DNA from: Faecalibacterium longum CLA-AA-H243
GTDB taxonomy: Bacteria; Bacillota; Clostridia; Oscillospirales; Ruminococcaceae
Length of the DNA: 64,000 nt
NCBI RefSeq assembly: GCF_020687245.1
Contig: NZ_JAJEQG010000005.1
Coordinates: 47,519-111,518, forward strand
Direction of reading: 5' to 3'
Shown here one piece after another: positions 15,004 through 22,838 of this stretch. The notes beneath the pieces are model-generated. The model ran no database searches, had not been told where the DNA came from, and worked only from the letters and a program-made list of their open reading frames with translations. Positions within the stretch are counted from its first letter, which is position 1, and each line of letters opens with the position of its first letter. A program made the translations under genes and the position numbers.

Positions 15004-15156
15004 TCACTTTGCCAGATCGTCAATGATGACCTTTGCGGCCTTGTATGTCTTCGGATAGCAACCGGGCATTGCGACCACCTCGCCACCCTTGCGGATAACG
15101 TAGGTGTTGCGGGTGACCCGCTCAATCTCATAGCCCTTGTAATCTTTCATCATCAT
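15004..15156 (-). CDS. Small phage protein, first gene of operon B
   Basis: A 50-residue protein read from the first of three consecutive ATG codons (15156, 15153, 15150), behind GGAGGA. It is basic with an alpha/beta pattern (YKGYEIERVTRNTYVIRKGG). It lies just downstream of promoter B. Function is unknown. Confidence 0.6.
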   Translation of the reverse strand: MMMKDYKGYEIERVTRNTYVIRKGGEVVAMPGCYPKTYKAAKVIIDDLAK

Positions 15157-15189
15157 TTTTGTTTTCCTCCGTTTCTTTGTTGTGCCTGT

Positions 15190-15234
15190 GTCTTACCACA
15201 CAACCGCCGGGAACTCAATCGGCACAGCGTCCAA
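15190..15234 (-). promoter_or_regulatory. Repeated minus-strand promoter B
   Basis: On the minus strand: TTGGAC (15234-15229), 10 bases, TTGAGT (15218-15213), 17 bases, TAAGAC (15195-15190). It drives the genes at 15156-14753. Confidence 0.75.
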
Positions 15235-15304
15235 TCTTCGGACGGTGAATTTGTACTCTTTGCTCCTTGACCGCCCGGCACAAAACCGCTATCATATAAA
15301 GCAC

Positions 15305-15336
15305 AGCCCCCGCAGGAGTCCGACCCTGCGAGGGCT
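15305..15336 (-). terminator. Hairpin after the 31-residue gene
   Basis: The arms AGCCCTCGCAGG and CCTGCGGGGGCT (minus strand, 15336-15325 and 15316-15305) pair as a 12-bp stem. Only a weak T stretch follows, so termination may be partial. Confidence 0.5.
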
Positions 15337-15358
15337 GCATACCGGGGTGCATCAGGCC

Positions 15359-15454
15359 TTAGCCTTCATCTTCGGCTTCGGCCTCCCAGACTTCCTCTGG
15401 GCTGACACGTTCAACGCCATCTTCACCGATAAAGCCGTAACCCGTGTCCAACAT
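15359..15454 (-). CDS. 31-residue acidic peptide, operon C
   Basis: This very short frame starts at ATG 15454 behind AAAGGGGGTG and encodes a strongly acidic peptide (EDGVERVSPEEVWEAEAEDEG near the end, shortened: SPEEVWEAEAEDEG). It is the only open frame between promoter C and the following hairpin. Position and ribosome site support it. An acidic DNA-mimic role can be imagined but is not shown. Confidence 0.5.
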   Translation of the reverse strand: MLDTGYGFIGEDGVERVSPEEVWEAEAEDEG

Positions 15455-15514
15455 GGTATGCACCCCCTTTCATAGGCGCCTGGCTCGCAACAGCTGGGCG
15501 CCTTTTCTGTGTGT

Positions 15515-15560
15515 ATGATACCACACAACCGCAGTAAATCAATGCGCACATAGTCCAATA
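15515..15560 (-). promoter_or_regulatory. Repeated minus-strand promoter C
   Basis: On the minus strand: TTGGAC (15558-15553), 10 bases, TTGATT (15542-15537), 16 bases, TATCAT (15520-15515). It has the best -10 of the four copies. Upstream, CGCAGTAT (from about 15568) is shared with promoter D. Confidence 0.7.
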
Positions 15561-15689
15561 AATACTGCGTGTGTATGGCAAAACTGTACAAAATGGATTT
15601 GTCAAGCCCTATTTTCAAAAAAGTTGCGATTTTGAGAAAAGAGCGGACTTTTTTGGTCTTTTTCTATGCTACACTGGGAGTATGCAGAG

Positions 15690-15930
15690 GACATTCACAA
15701 GGGCGCAGGGCTTTATTCCTCCTTTCACCTGCGTCCCGCTAACGTACAGCCAGGGCAACCGGGTGCCGAGCTTCCAGCCCGACCAGCAGGGAGCGAAGCA
15801 CCCGGAAACCTTGGATTTATGCGGGAAAACCACAGCCGCAGATCGCACACCGCGCGTTCAGGCCCGCTGCTGGGCGGCGTAGGTACTACCTGGCAAGAAC
15901 TGGCAGCGGGGCAGTGAAGGCCCGAAGTGT
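15690..15930 (+). ncRNA. Candidate structured non-coding RNA beside the tRNA
   Basis: The stretch 15570-16026 has no convincing gene but dense pairing. There is a 9-bp stem with one bulge (15701-15709 with 15728-15737). A two-part helix joins 15759-15766 with 15798-15805 (8 bp) and 15770-15775 with 15789-15794 (6 bp) across a symmetric CGA/GAA internal loop that could form tandem G-A pairs. A 5-bp stem joins 15820-15824 and 15836-15840. An 8-bp stem joins 15863-15870 and 15903-15910. The plus strand is preferred because of the following tRNA and late genes. A promoter is not clear. It is shorter than GOLLD or ROOL phage RNAs, which also lie near tRNAs. Confidence 0.45.
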
Positions 15931-16026
15931 TCCCGCGCGAAAACCAAAATTTTTCGACCATTTCGCTACGTCAAGCGCAGTAAATGCCCGCCGCAGCCCC
16001 AAAGCAAACCCCATTTTTTTCATTTT

Positions 16027-16098
16027 GCGTGCATAGCTCAACAGGTAGAGCGCCCACCTTCCAGGCGGGTGACGTTGGTTCAAGACCCGCTGCACGCT
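16027..16098 (+). tRNA. tRNA-Gly (anticodon TCC)
   Basis: A cloverleaf fits: acceptor GCGTGCA with TGCACGC (16091-16097), D arm GCTC/GAGC, anticodon loop CTTCCAG (16058-16064) with U33 and anticodon TCC at 16060-16062, and T loop TTCAAGA. CCA is encoded at 16099-16101. One A-C mismatch lies in the anticodon stem and one U-C mismatch in the T stem. It reads GGA. The ribosome site of the next gene follows immediately. Confidence 0.8.
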
Positions 16099-16117
16099 CC
16101 AACAAGAGGACGAACGC

Positions 16118-16765
16118 ATGGAAATCGAAACACGGCGACTTGCCGACCTGAAACCGGCAGACTACAACCCCCGCAAAAAGCTGGAACCGGGTGACCCGGA
16201 ATATGAGAAAATCGCCCGCAGCATTGAAGAGTTCGGATACTGCGATCCGATTATCATAAACCGGGACGGCACCATCATCGGAGGACACCAGCGGACGCAG
16301 GTGCTCCTGGACATGGGAGCCGAAACCGCAGACTGCGTTGTGGTAGACCTTGACCCCGACAAGGAAAAAGCCTTGAACATCGCCCTCAACAAGATCACCG
16401 GCAGCTGGGACGAAGCAAAGCTGGCCGACCTGATCGGCAGCCTTGACCTTGAGGGCTACGACCTCACCAAGACCGGCTACTCCGAGCCGGAACTAAAGTC
16501 CATCCTTGCCCAGGTCACCGTGACGCCTGACGACTTCGGCCAGGATTTCTCCCTCCCGAACCGCCAGCACGTTCTCGCCCACACTATGAACGTCACCCTG
16601 CACAAGCAGCAAATCGCCCTCATCCGGGCGGCGCTTGCGCAGGCAGAAAACGAGGGCCTCGGCGAAACCTACGGAAACACAGATAAGAACGGAAACGCCC
16701 TCAGCAAGGTGGTGCAGGAATGGCTCAAACAGAACACAAGCTCGTCCGAGAGCGACGACCTCTGA
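16118..16765 (+). CDS. ParB-like (ParB/sulfiredoxin-fold) protein 1
   Basis: A 215-residue protein with an N-terminal ParB-type nuclease or NTPase domain: RRLADLKPADYNPRK, then the signature GGHQR at about 55-59, and EKALNIALNKITG. The helical part that in chromosomal ParB binds parS is not evident. In phages, such domains often stand beside DNA-modification or terminase genes, as here. ATG follows AGAGGA right after the tRNA. It shares much of its first 110 residues with the next gene, which indicates a tandem duplication. Confidence 0.85.
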   Translation: MEIETRRLADLKPADYNPRKKLEPGDPEYEKIARSIEEFGYCDPIIINRDGTIIGGHQRTQVLLDMGAETADCVVVDLDPDKEKALNIALNKITGSWDEAKLADLIGSLDLEGYDLTKTGYSEPELKSILAQVTVTPDDFGQDFSLPNRQHVLAHTMNVTLHKQQIALIRAALAQAENEGLGETYGNTDKNGNALSKVVQEWLKQNTSSSESDDL

Positions 16766-17355
16766 CCTCGATTCACCCGGCAGACTATAACCCCCGCAAG
16801 GAGCTCAAGCCGGGAGACCCCGAGTTCCAGAACATCCAGCGCAGCCTGAAAGAATTTGGCTACGTTGACCCGATCATCATAAACAAGGACGGCACAATTA
16901 TCGGCGGCCATCAGAGAGCGTCCGTTTTGAAGTCCCTTGGCTACACCGAGGCAGACTGCATCGTGGTAGATCTCGGCAAGCAGGACGAAAAAGCCCTCAA
17001 CATCGCCCTGAACAAAATCGGCGGCCAGTGGGACATGAGCCTCCTGAGGGACGCCCTACAAGACTTGACCCTCAGCCCGGTGGACGTAAACGCCACCGGC
17101 TACAGTGACGACGAACTCAGCGTCATCCTCGGGGACGTCATGCTGGAGAAGCAGCACGAAGAAAGCCCCATCGACAGAATGACCTTCACGTTCAGCCTGG
17201 AGCAGTACGCCGACCTGCAGCAGGCCTTGCAGATCATCGGTGCAAAGTACAAGCCCGACCAAATGGAAACCTTCGGGAATACCAACAAGACCGGGAACAG
17301 AATTTACATGGTGGTAAAAGAATGGGTAGAGCAAAAGAAATCCAAATCCGGGTGA
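16720..17355 (+). CDS. ParB-like protein 2 (tandem paralogue)
   Basis: A 211-residue paralogue of the preceding protein. Shared features are HPADYNPRKELKPGDPEF, DGTIIGGHQRA and EKALNIALNKIGGQWD, and both have a C-terminal ETFGNTNKTGN-like patch. It starts inside the previous gene (46-base overlap, different frame). Two diverged copies kept side by side suggest that they work together or act on different partners. The overlap with the Mom-like gene supports a shared pathway. Confidence 0.85.
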   Translation: MAQTEHKLVRERRPLTSIHPADYNPRKELKPGDPEFQNIQRSLKEFGYVDPIIINKDGTIIGGHQRASVLKSLGYTEADCIVVDLGKQDEKALNIALNKIGGQWDMSLLRDALQDLTLSPVDVNATGYSDDELSVILGDVMLEKQHEESPIDRMTFTFSLEQYADLQQALQIIGAKYKPDQMETFGNTNKTGNRIYMVVKEWVEQKKSKSG

Positions 17356-18071
17356 TACCCTCCAAGATCGCAAACCCCTTCATCCGGGCGCACCATTACA
17401 GCGGCAAGGTTGTAAACAACTCCTGCCTGCACTTCGGAGCCTTCCTCGACGGACGCCTCCACGGTGTCCTGAGCTATGGCCCCAGCTTGGACAAGAAGAA
17501 GATCATCGGCCTGGTAGAGGGAACCGCCTGGGACGGCTTTCTGGAACTCAACCGCATGGCCTTTGACGACTACCTTCCCCGGAACTCGGAAAGCTACTGC
17601 ATCGCCAAGACCATCCGTCTGATCAGGAAGCAGGCGCCGCAGGTAAAGTGGATTATCAGCTTTGCAGACGGCTGCTCCTGCGGCGACGGCACCATTTACC
17701 GGGCCTGCAATTTCGTTTTGACCGACATCAAGCGGAACGATGCCCTCTGCCTCCTGCCGAACGGCGACAAAATCCACAAGATGACCCTGCACAGCAACCC
17801 GACCTCCCCCCGCCCGGAGCTTGGAGGCCGTACCTTCTACGAGGTGACCGGCGGCAAGTACGACTGGGACGCTTACGTCAAAGAGGTTGGCGGCACCATC
17901 CTGCCAGGCTACCAGCTGCGCTATATCTATTTCATAGATCCCGAATACAGGAAACGGCTCAAAGTTCCCGAGATACCGTTCAGCCGTATCGACGAACTCG
18001 GAGCCGGTATGTACAAGGGCCAGCAGGTATCCCAGGCGGAGCGACACGCCGAAAGCCACTTTGAACAGTAG
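17322..18071 (+). CDS. Mom-like DNA modification protein (GNAT-fold)
   Basis: The 249-residue protein resembles the phage Mu Mom family. It has HHYSGKVVNNSCLHFGAF near residue 24, then GVLSYGPSLD, an alpha/beta core with a Cys-rich loop (FADGCSCGDGTIYRACNF) and a conserved LGGRTFYEVTGGKYDW. Mu Mom modifies adenines of phage DNA and protects it from restriction. It overlaps ParB-like protein 2 by 34 bases and precedes terminase, so modification may occur just before packaging. Family assignment is by pattern only. Confidence 0.65.
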   Translation: MGRAKEIQIRVIPSKIANPFIRAHHYSGKVVNNSCLHFGAFLDGRLHGVLSYGPSLDKKKIIGLVEGTAWDGFLELNRMAFDDYLPRNSESYCIAKTIRLIRKQAPQVKWIISFADGCSCGDGTIYRACNFVLTDIKRNDALCLLPNGDKIHKMTLHSNPTSPRPELGGRTFYEVTGGKYDWDAYVKEVGGTILPGYQLRYIYFIDPEYRKRLKVPEIPFSRIDELGAGMYKGQQVSQAERHAESHFEQ

Positions 18072-18079
18072 GAGGACAC

Positions 18080-18613
18080 ATGGCAGCAGAAACCGGCGGG
18101 CAGCTTTACGAATCCAAGGTCATAGCCCAGCTTTTTGGCGTTTCCGTCCGCCGCATCCAGCAGCTCACACAAGACGGCGTCCTGGAAACAGTACACATCT
18201 CCGGCCAGCGGAACAAATACGACCTCATTCCCACGATTCAGGCATATATCAAATACCTGTCAGATAAGGCGTATGGCCGGGAAGCGAAGCTCTCGGAAAC
18301 CGAACTGAGGGAAAAGAAGCTGCAAGCGGAAATTGCCCTCAAGGAATCGCAGACCGAGCTTCACCAACTCCGCACCGCCATTGCAAACGGCAAATATATC
18401 AGCATAGAGGAAGCGCAGGCGGACTATACGAAGTTCTTTGCAGTCCTCAAGCGCTTTTGCTCCGGCCTCCCGAGCCGGGTCGTTGGCATGATAGGCTCAC
18501 GAATCTCCCCCGTGGAGAGCAGAGAATTGGAGAAAGACTTGAATAAAGAGATCAACGACATTCTCCGCACCTTCGTCCTTGCAGCGACCGTCAAGGACGG
18601 TGACGGTGGATGA
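18080..18613 (+). CDS. Terminase small subunit (Nu1-like)
   Basis: A 177-residue protein. Residues 8-40 form a winged-helix DNA-binding unit (YESKVIAQLFGVSVRRIQQL), as in lambda Nu1. A long helical region follows for oligomerisation and contact with the large subunit. It recognises the packaging site. ATG 18080 follows AGGAGG, and its stop overlaps the start of the large subunit. Confidence 0.88.
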   Translation: MAAETGGQLYESKVIAQLFGVSVRRIQQLTQDGVLETVHISGQRNKYDLIPTIQAYIKYLSDKAYGREAKLSETELREKKLQAEIALKESQTELHQLRTAIANGKYISIEEAQADYTKFFAVLKRFCSGLPSRVVGMIGSRISPVESRELEKDLNKEINDILRTFVLAATVKDGDGG

Positions 18614-20481
18614 AACCCACAGCCCAGCAGCCCCGGTTCTATAAGTTCCGAAAGTACCAGGTTCCTCAGTACATCAAAGATGCTCTGGACGCCCTGAAAC
18701 CGCCGGATGATATAACCGTAAGCCAATGGGCCGAGCAATACCGCCAACTCAGCCGCAAGGAATCCAACCTGCAGGGCGCCTGGCGAAACAGCGTCACTCC
18801 CTACCTCGTCGGCATCATGGACGAATTCAACAACTGGGAAACGGAGCGCGTTGTCGTGGTAAAGCCTACCCAGGTGGGCGGCACGGAGGCCGAGCTTAAC
18901 GCCCTCGGCTACCTGATAGACCAAGACCCGGCTCCGACCCTGATTGTTTACCCCAACGACGAAATCGCCGAAAGCACCTCAGCAAACCGCATTATGAGTA
19001 TGCTGGAATCCCCCCGCTTGAAGCGGCATTTTCTCAAAAATGCCAGTAGCAAGAAGGAGCTGCAGTTCACCACAGATATGTACATTGCCCTCACCGGCGC
19101 AGGATCTGCGGCAGACCTTTCCAGCAAGCCCATCCGCTATCTTTTCCTCGACGAGGTGGACAAGTTCAAGGCGGCGACCACCCAGGAAGCCGATCCTATA
19201 AGCCTGTCCATTGAGCGAACCAAGAGCTACTTCTCTAACCGCAAAATCTATATTTGCAGCACCCCCACACTAAAGACCGGCCACATCTGGAAAGCAAAGG
19301 AAGCCTGCGACATTGAAAAACATTTCTTTGTTCCTTGCCCGCACTGCGGGAAGTATATAGAGCTGAAATTTGCACAAATCCGCTGGCCCGGCAAAGATGA
19401 GGGTCTAAGCGAAGGTGACCGAGCGGAGGCGGCGCAGTACATCTGCCAGGAGTGCAGCGGGGTCATTACAGACCACGACAAGCCCGCCATGCTGCTAAAG
19501 GGAGAATGGCGGAACGTCCGCCAGAGCGCCCGCACCGCCCGCAGCGTTGCCTTTTGGTTCAATACCCTATACAGCCCCTTCACCCGATTCTCGGAAATTG
19601 CCCGTGAATTTATGAAGTCCAAGGACGACCCCGACAAGCTGCACAACTTCGCCAACTCCTGGCTCGCGGAGCCTTGGGAGGACACGAAGCTCAAAACCAG
19701 CGCCGACCTCGTGCAGGAGCGCCAGACGGAGTTTGAAATGTTCGAGCTTCCGCCCTGGACGAAGCTCCTGACCGGCGGCGTGGACGTGCAGGAAACCTGC
19801 CTCTATTGGACTATCCGGGCCTGGGGCGATTACAGCACATCCCAAAATATAGCCCACGGCCAAGCCGCCAGCTTCGGCGAGGTCGTAGACATAATGAACC
19901 TGGAATTCAAGCGGGACGACGGCCAGCAAATGCTGGTAGACCTCGCCCTCGTCGATTCCGGCGACCAAACAGAGGAAGTCTATGACTTCTGTATGCAGAA
20001 CTCGGAGTGGGCGCTTCCAGTAAAAGGCACCGACACGATGCTCAGCAACTATAAAATCTCGACCATCAACAAGGCAGGCTCCGCCGCCTACGGTATGCGC
20101 TTGGTTCTCGTAGACGGCGGCAAGTACAAGGACGCTATTGCTTCTCGTATGCGCCGCCCGAACGGCAAGGGCAGCTGGATGGTCTACAAGGGCGTTGATC
20201 AGGAATACTGCGAACAGGTCACCGCTGAACACAAGATCACCGAACGTGCCACCAACGGCACAGAGCGCACCCGCTGGGTGCCTAAGACCAGCCATCCAAA
20301 TAACCACTTCCTCGACTGCGAGGTCTACGCCTACGCCGCAGCGGAAATGCTCGGAGTACGCAGCCTCCACCTGCAAAACAAGGGCAGCGCAGCCCAGCCG
20401 GAAGCGCAGCCCGCACCGCAGCAGCGTACCGACACCACCCCCGAGGAAAGCTGGATTCATCAGAACGACGGCTGGTTTTAA
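18610..20481 (+). CDS. Terminase large subunit (GpA-like)
   Basis: The 623-residue packaging motor matches the lambda GpA type. It shows an adenine/Walker A region VVVVKPTQVGGTE (81-93), Walker B LFLDEVD (178-184), a zinc-binding pair CPHCG and CQEC (about 247-285) and a C-terminal nuclease half with acidic residues. It translocates DNA into proheads using ATP and cuts concatemers, probably at cos sites as in lambda. Length and order are typical. Confidence 0.95.
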   Translation: MKPTAQQPRFYKFRKYQVPQYIKDALDALKPPDDITVSQWAEQYRQLSRKESNLQGAWRNSVTPYLVGIMDEFNNWETERVVVVKPTQVGGTEAELNALGYLIDQDPAPTLIVYPNDEIAESTSANRIMSMLESPRLKRHFLKNASSKKELQFTTDMYIALTGAGSAADLSSKPIRYLFLDEVDKFKAATTQEADPISLSIERTKSYFSNRKIYICSTPTLKTGHIWKAKEACDIEKHFFVPCPHCGKYIELKFAQIRWPGKDEGLSEGDRAEAAQYICQECSGVITDHDKPAMLLKGEWRNVRQSARTARSVAFWFNTLYSPFTRFSEIAREFMKSKDDPDKLHNFANSWLAEPWEDTKLKTSADLVQERQTEFEMFELPPWTKLLTGGVDVQETCLYWTIRAWGDYSTSQNIAHGQAASFGEVVDIMNLEFKRDDGQQMLVDLALVDSGDQTEEVYDFCMQNSEWALPVKGTDTMLSNYKISTINKAGSAAYGMRLVLVDGGKYKDAIASRMRRPNGKGSWMVYKGVDQEYCEQVTAEHKITERATNGTERTRWVPKTSHPNNHFLDCEVYAYAAAEMLGVRSLHLQNKGSAAQPEAQPAPQQRTDTTPEESWIHQNDGWF

Positions 20482-20496
20482 GAAAGGAAACACGAC

Positions 20497-20733
20497 ATGG
20501 CAGACGAAACCATCAACTATGGCGACCCCGCCGCCCTGCTGACGGAAGTAAACAAAGCCATCGCCGCAGTCATGGTCGGAGGCCAGAGCTACAAAATCGG
20601 CTCCCGCTCCCTGACCCGAGCGAACCTCACCGAACTGCGGAACCTCCGGGCAGATCTCGCCGCCCAGGTGGAGGAACAGAGCGGCTCTTCCCTTTTCCGT
20701 GATACGTTCGCCGCATTTTTTGAGGGGAGATAA
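20497..20733 (+). CDS. Head completion protein, gpW-like
   Basis: A 78-residue protein with the small gpW form: an N-terminal helix (DPAALLTEVNKAIAAVMVGGQSY region), a beta hairpin SYKIGSRSLTRANL and a C-terminal helix. In lambda, gpW closes the head for tail attachment. Its place between terminase and portal is the usual one. Confidence 0.8.
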   Translation: MADETINYGDPAALLTEVNKAIAAVMVGGQSYKIGSRSLTRANLTELRNLRADLAAQVEEQSGSSLFRDTFAAFFEGR

Positions 20734-20738
20734 AGCGC

Positions 20739-22235
20739 ATGGCATGGCTCGACAGAATCATTGAAGCAATCTCCCCCCGGGCAGCCTATATGCGCGAGGG
20801 TTGGCGGCAGCAGCTCGGCCTTATCCGCGGTTCAGGCTATGACGCCGCAGACGGTGGCCGGCTGAATAAGAACTGGCGGGCGACCAACGAGGCCGCCGAC
20901 ATCACAGACCGTTACAGCCGGGACACCCTTCGCGCCCGCGCCCGCGACCTTGAGCGGAACTCGGACATTGCAAACGGCGTCCTCAAGGCTTTCAAGAGGA
21001 ACGTGGTCGGCAACGGCTTCACCTTGCAGGCCAAGACCGGCGACGACGACCTCGACGACCAAATCGAAACCCTCTGGCGGCGCTGGACACGACGCACAAA
21101 TTGCGACGTCACCCAGCAGCAGAGTTTCAACGAGCTTCTGCGCATGGCAGTCGTTCGGAAAAAGGCAGACGGCGGCATTCTTTTCAAGAAGTGCTACACC
21201 CCCGGCGGCCTACTTCCTTTCAAGCTGCAGGCTCTGGAAGTAGACGAACTATCCCGCTCTGTGGCCTCGCCCAGGTACAAGGGAGATCGCGTCATTGGCG
21301 GCATTGAGTACAACGAGTACAACAGGCCCGTGGGGTATTGGATAGAGCAGTACAACATTGACGGCTGGGAAACCAACCAGCCTGTCTTCTACCCCGCTAA
21401 AGATATTATTTTCTATTACAGCAAGAGCCGCCCCTCTCAGCTTCGAGAGGTTAGCGACCTTGCCCCGAGTTTGAGCCGCATCCGGGACGCCAACGAGTTT
21501 ATCGCTGCCGTTTCGATGAAAGAGCGAATCGCCGCCTGCTTTGCCCTGCTCATCAAGAGAGCCGTTCCCACCGGCGGCTTCCAGGGCGGCTCCCGAAACA
21601 ACACCGACAAAGACCGCACGTCCTACTCCGGCAAAATGCTGACCCCCGGCCTCATTTCAGAAATGAACGCCGGTGACGATGCAGTCACCATCAATCCCGG
21701 CAACGGCAGCAGCGAAGCAACCGGCTTCCTCAAGCTGCTGCAGCGCCTTGTGGGCGCAGGCCAGGGTTTGAGCTATGAATCCACCTCCCGGGATATGTCC
21801 GAAACGAATTACAGCAGCGCCCGCCAGGGCATGATTGAGGACGACCTCACATACACCGAGGAAGTAGAGCTGCTGCAGGGTAAGCTTATGGTCGAGGTCT
21901 ACGAAACCTTTTTGATTTCCGCAGTCCTCGCCGGGAAGCTCACCATCCCGGATTTTTGGGACGACCCGCAGAAATATATGGAGCACGAATGGGTCGCTTC
22001 CCCCAAAAAGTGGATTGACCCGCAGAAAGAAGCCAACGCAAACAAGATCGCACTCGAATCTTGCGTTAAGTCCTTCAAGCAGATCAGCGCCGAACAGGGC
22101 CGTGACTGGAAAGAACAGATTGACGACATGGCCGACGTTGTAGCATACGCCAAGGAAAAGGGAGTGCAGATTGGAGGTTATAAGAGTGTCCAGAACGAAT
22201 CCCAAACAGACCCGAAAGAAAACCCCGATGAATAA
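20739..22235 (+). CDS. Portal protein (lambda gpB-like)
   Basis: The 498-residue protein matches the lambda-type portal family (phage_portal_2). It has an N-terminal RNNDIA-like motif (ERNSDIANGVLKAFKRNVVG region), a central SPRYKGDRVIGGIEYN patch and STSRDMSETNYSSAR near 355. It forms the dodecameric ring at one capsid vertex for DNA passage. Confidence 0.93.
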   Translation: MAWLDRIIEAISPRAAYMREGWRQQLGLIRGSGYDAADGGRLNKNWRATNEAADITDRYSRDTLRARARDLERNSDIANGVLKAFKRNVVGNGFTLQAKTGDDDLDDQIETLWRRWTRRTNCDVTQQQSFNELLRMAVVRKKADGGILFKKCYTPGGLLPFKLQALEVDELSRSVASPRYKGDRVIGGIEYNEYNRPVGYWIEQYNIDGWETNQPVFYPAKDIIFYYSKSRPSQLREVSDLAPSLSRIRDANEFIAAVSMKERIAACFALLIKRAVPTGGFQGGSRNNTDKDRTSYSGKMLTPGLISEMNAGDDAVTINPGNGSSEATGFLKLLQRLVGAGQGLSYESTSRDMSETNYSSARQGMIEDDLTYTEEVELLQGKLMVEVYETFLISAVLAGKLTIPDFWDDPQKYMEHEWVASPKKWIDPQKEANANKIALESCVKSFKQISAEQGRDWKEQIDDMADVVAYAKEKGVQIGGYKSVQNESQTDPKENPDE

Positions 22236-22821
22236 CCAGCCCCTGCAGCGCGATTTCTCCACGGCCAGCATCCGGGCAGTGAGCGACGACGAAAACAGCC
22301 GCACCTTTGAACTGAGCTTTAGTTCTGAGGAACCTGTTCAGATGTGGTTCGGAACCGAGATCCTCGACCATTCCAGCAACGCCATGGATATGAGCCGAAT
22401 GCAGAGCATGGGCATCGTCCTTTTTAACCACGACAGGAACCGGGTGATTGGTAAGGTCACCCGGGCATGGGTTGAGGACAACCGTGGCAAGGCCACGATT
22501 GAGTTTGACAACGACGAGGACAGCGAAACCGTCCGCTCCAAGGTCGCCAGCGGCACCCTCAAGGGCGTTTCCGTCGGCTATCGTGTCTTCAACTATGAGA
22601 GCGTCAAAGAGGGCGCCAAATCCCTGGACGGGCGCTTCACCGGCCCCTGCTACATCGCCAAGAAGTGGCAGCCCTACGAGATCAGCATTGTTTCCGTCCC
22701 CGCCGACACCACCGTCGGCGTTGGTAGAGATATGACCGAGGACGGACAGCCGCCCGCAGTACAAACCGCCCCGGGTCTGGCTTTCTACGAGAGCCAGCTC
22801 GCCGCAAATCGTAACTACTAA
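22186..22821 (+). CDS. Prohead protease (HK97/U35 type)
   Basis: About 211 residues from GTG 22186, which has TGGAGG eight bases upstream inside the portal gene; ATG 22228 is the alternative start. The core shows VLFNHDRNRVIGKV, with the catalytic His, and LKGVSVGYRV, with the catalytic Ser, plus ISIVSVPADTTVGVGR. It cleaves scaffold and capsid during head maturation. The capsid gene follows at once. Confidence 0.88.
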   Translation: MSRTNPKQTRKKTPMNNQPLQRDFSTASIRAVSDDENSRTFELSFSSEEPVQMWFGTEILDHSSNAMDMSRMQSMGIVLFNHDRNRVIGKVTRAWVEDNRGKATIEFDNDEDSETVRSKVASGTLKGVSVGYRVFNYESVKEGAKSLDGRFTGPCYIAKKWQPYEISIVSVPADTTVGVGRDMTEDGQPPAVQTAPGLAFYESQLAANRNY

Positions 22822-22838
22822 CTGGAGGTAAATCACAC

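Noticed and set aside
15571..15961. Several short frames on both strands between promoter C and the tRNA
   Set aside because: None has a ribosome site or protein-like composition. The stretch is better explained by RNA structure.
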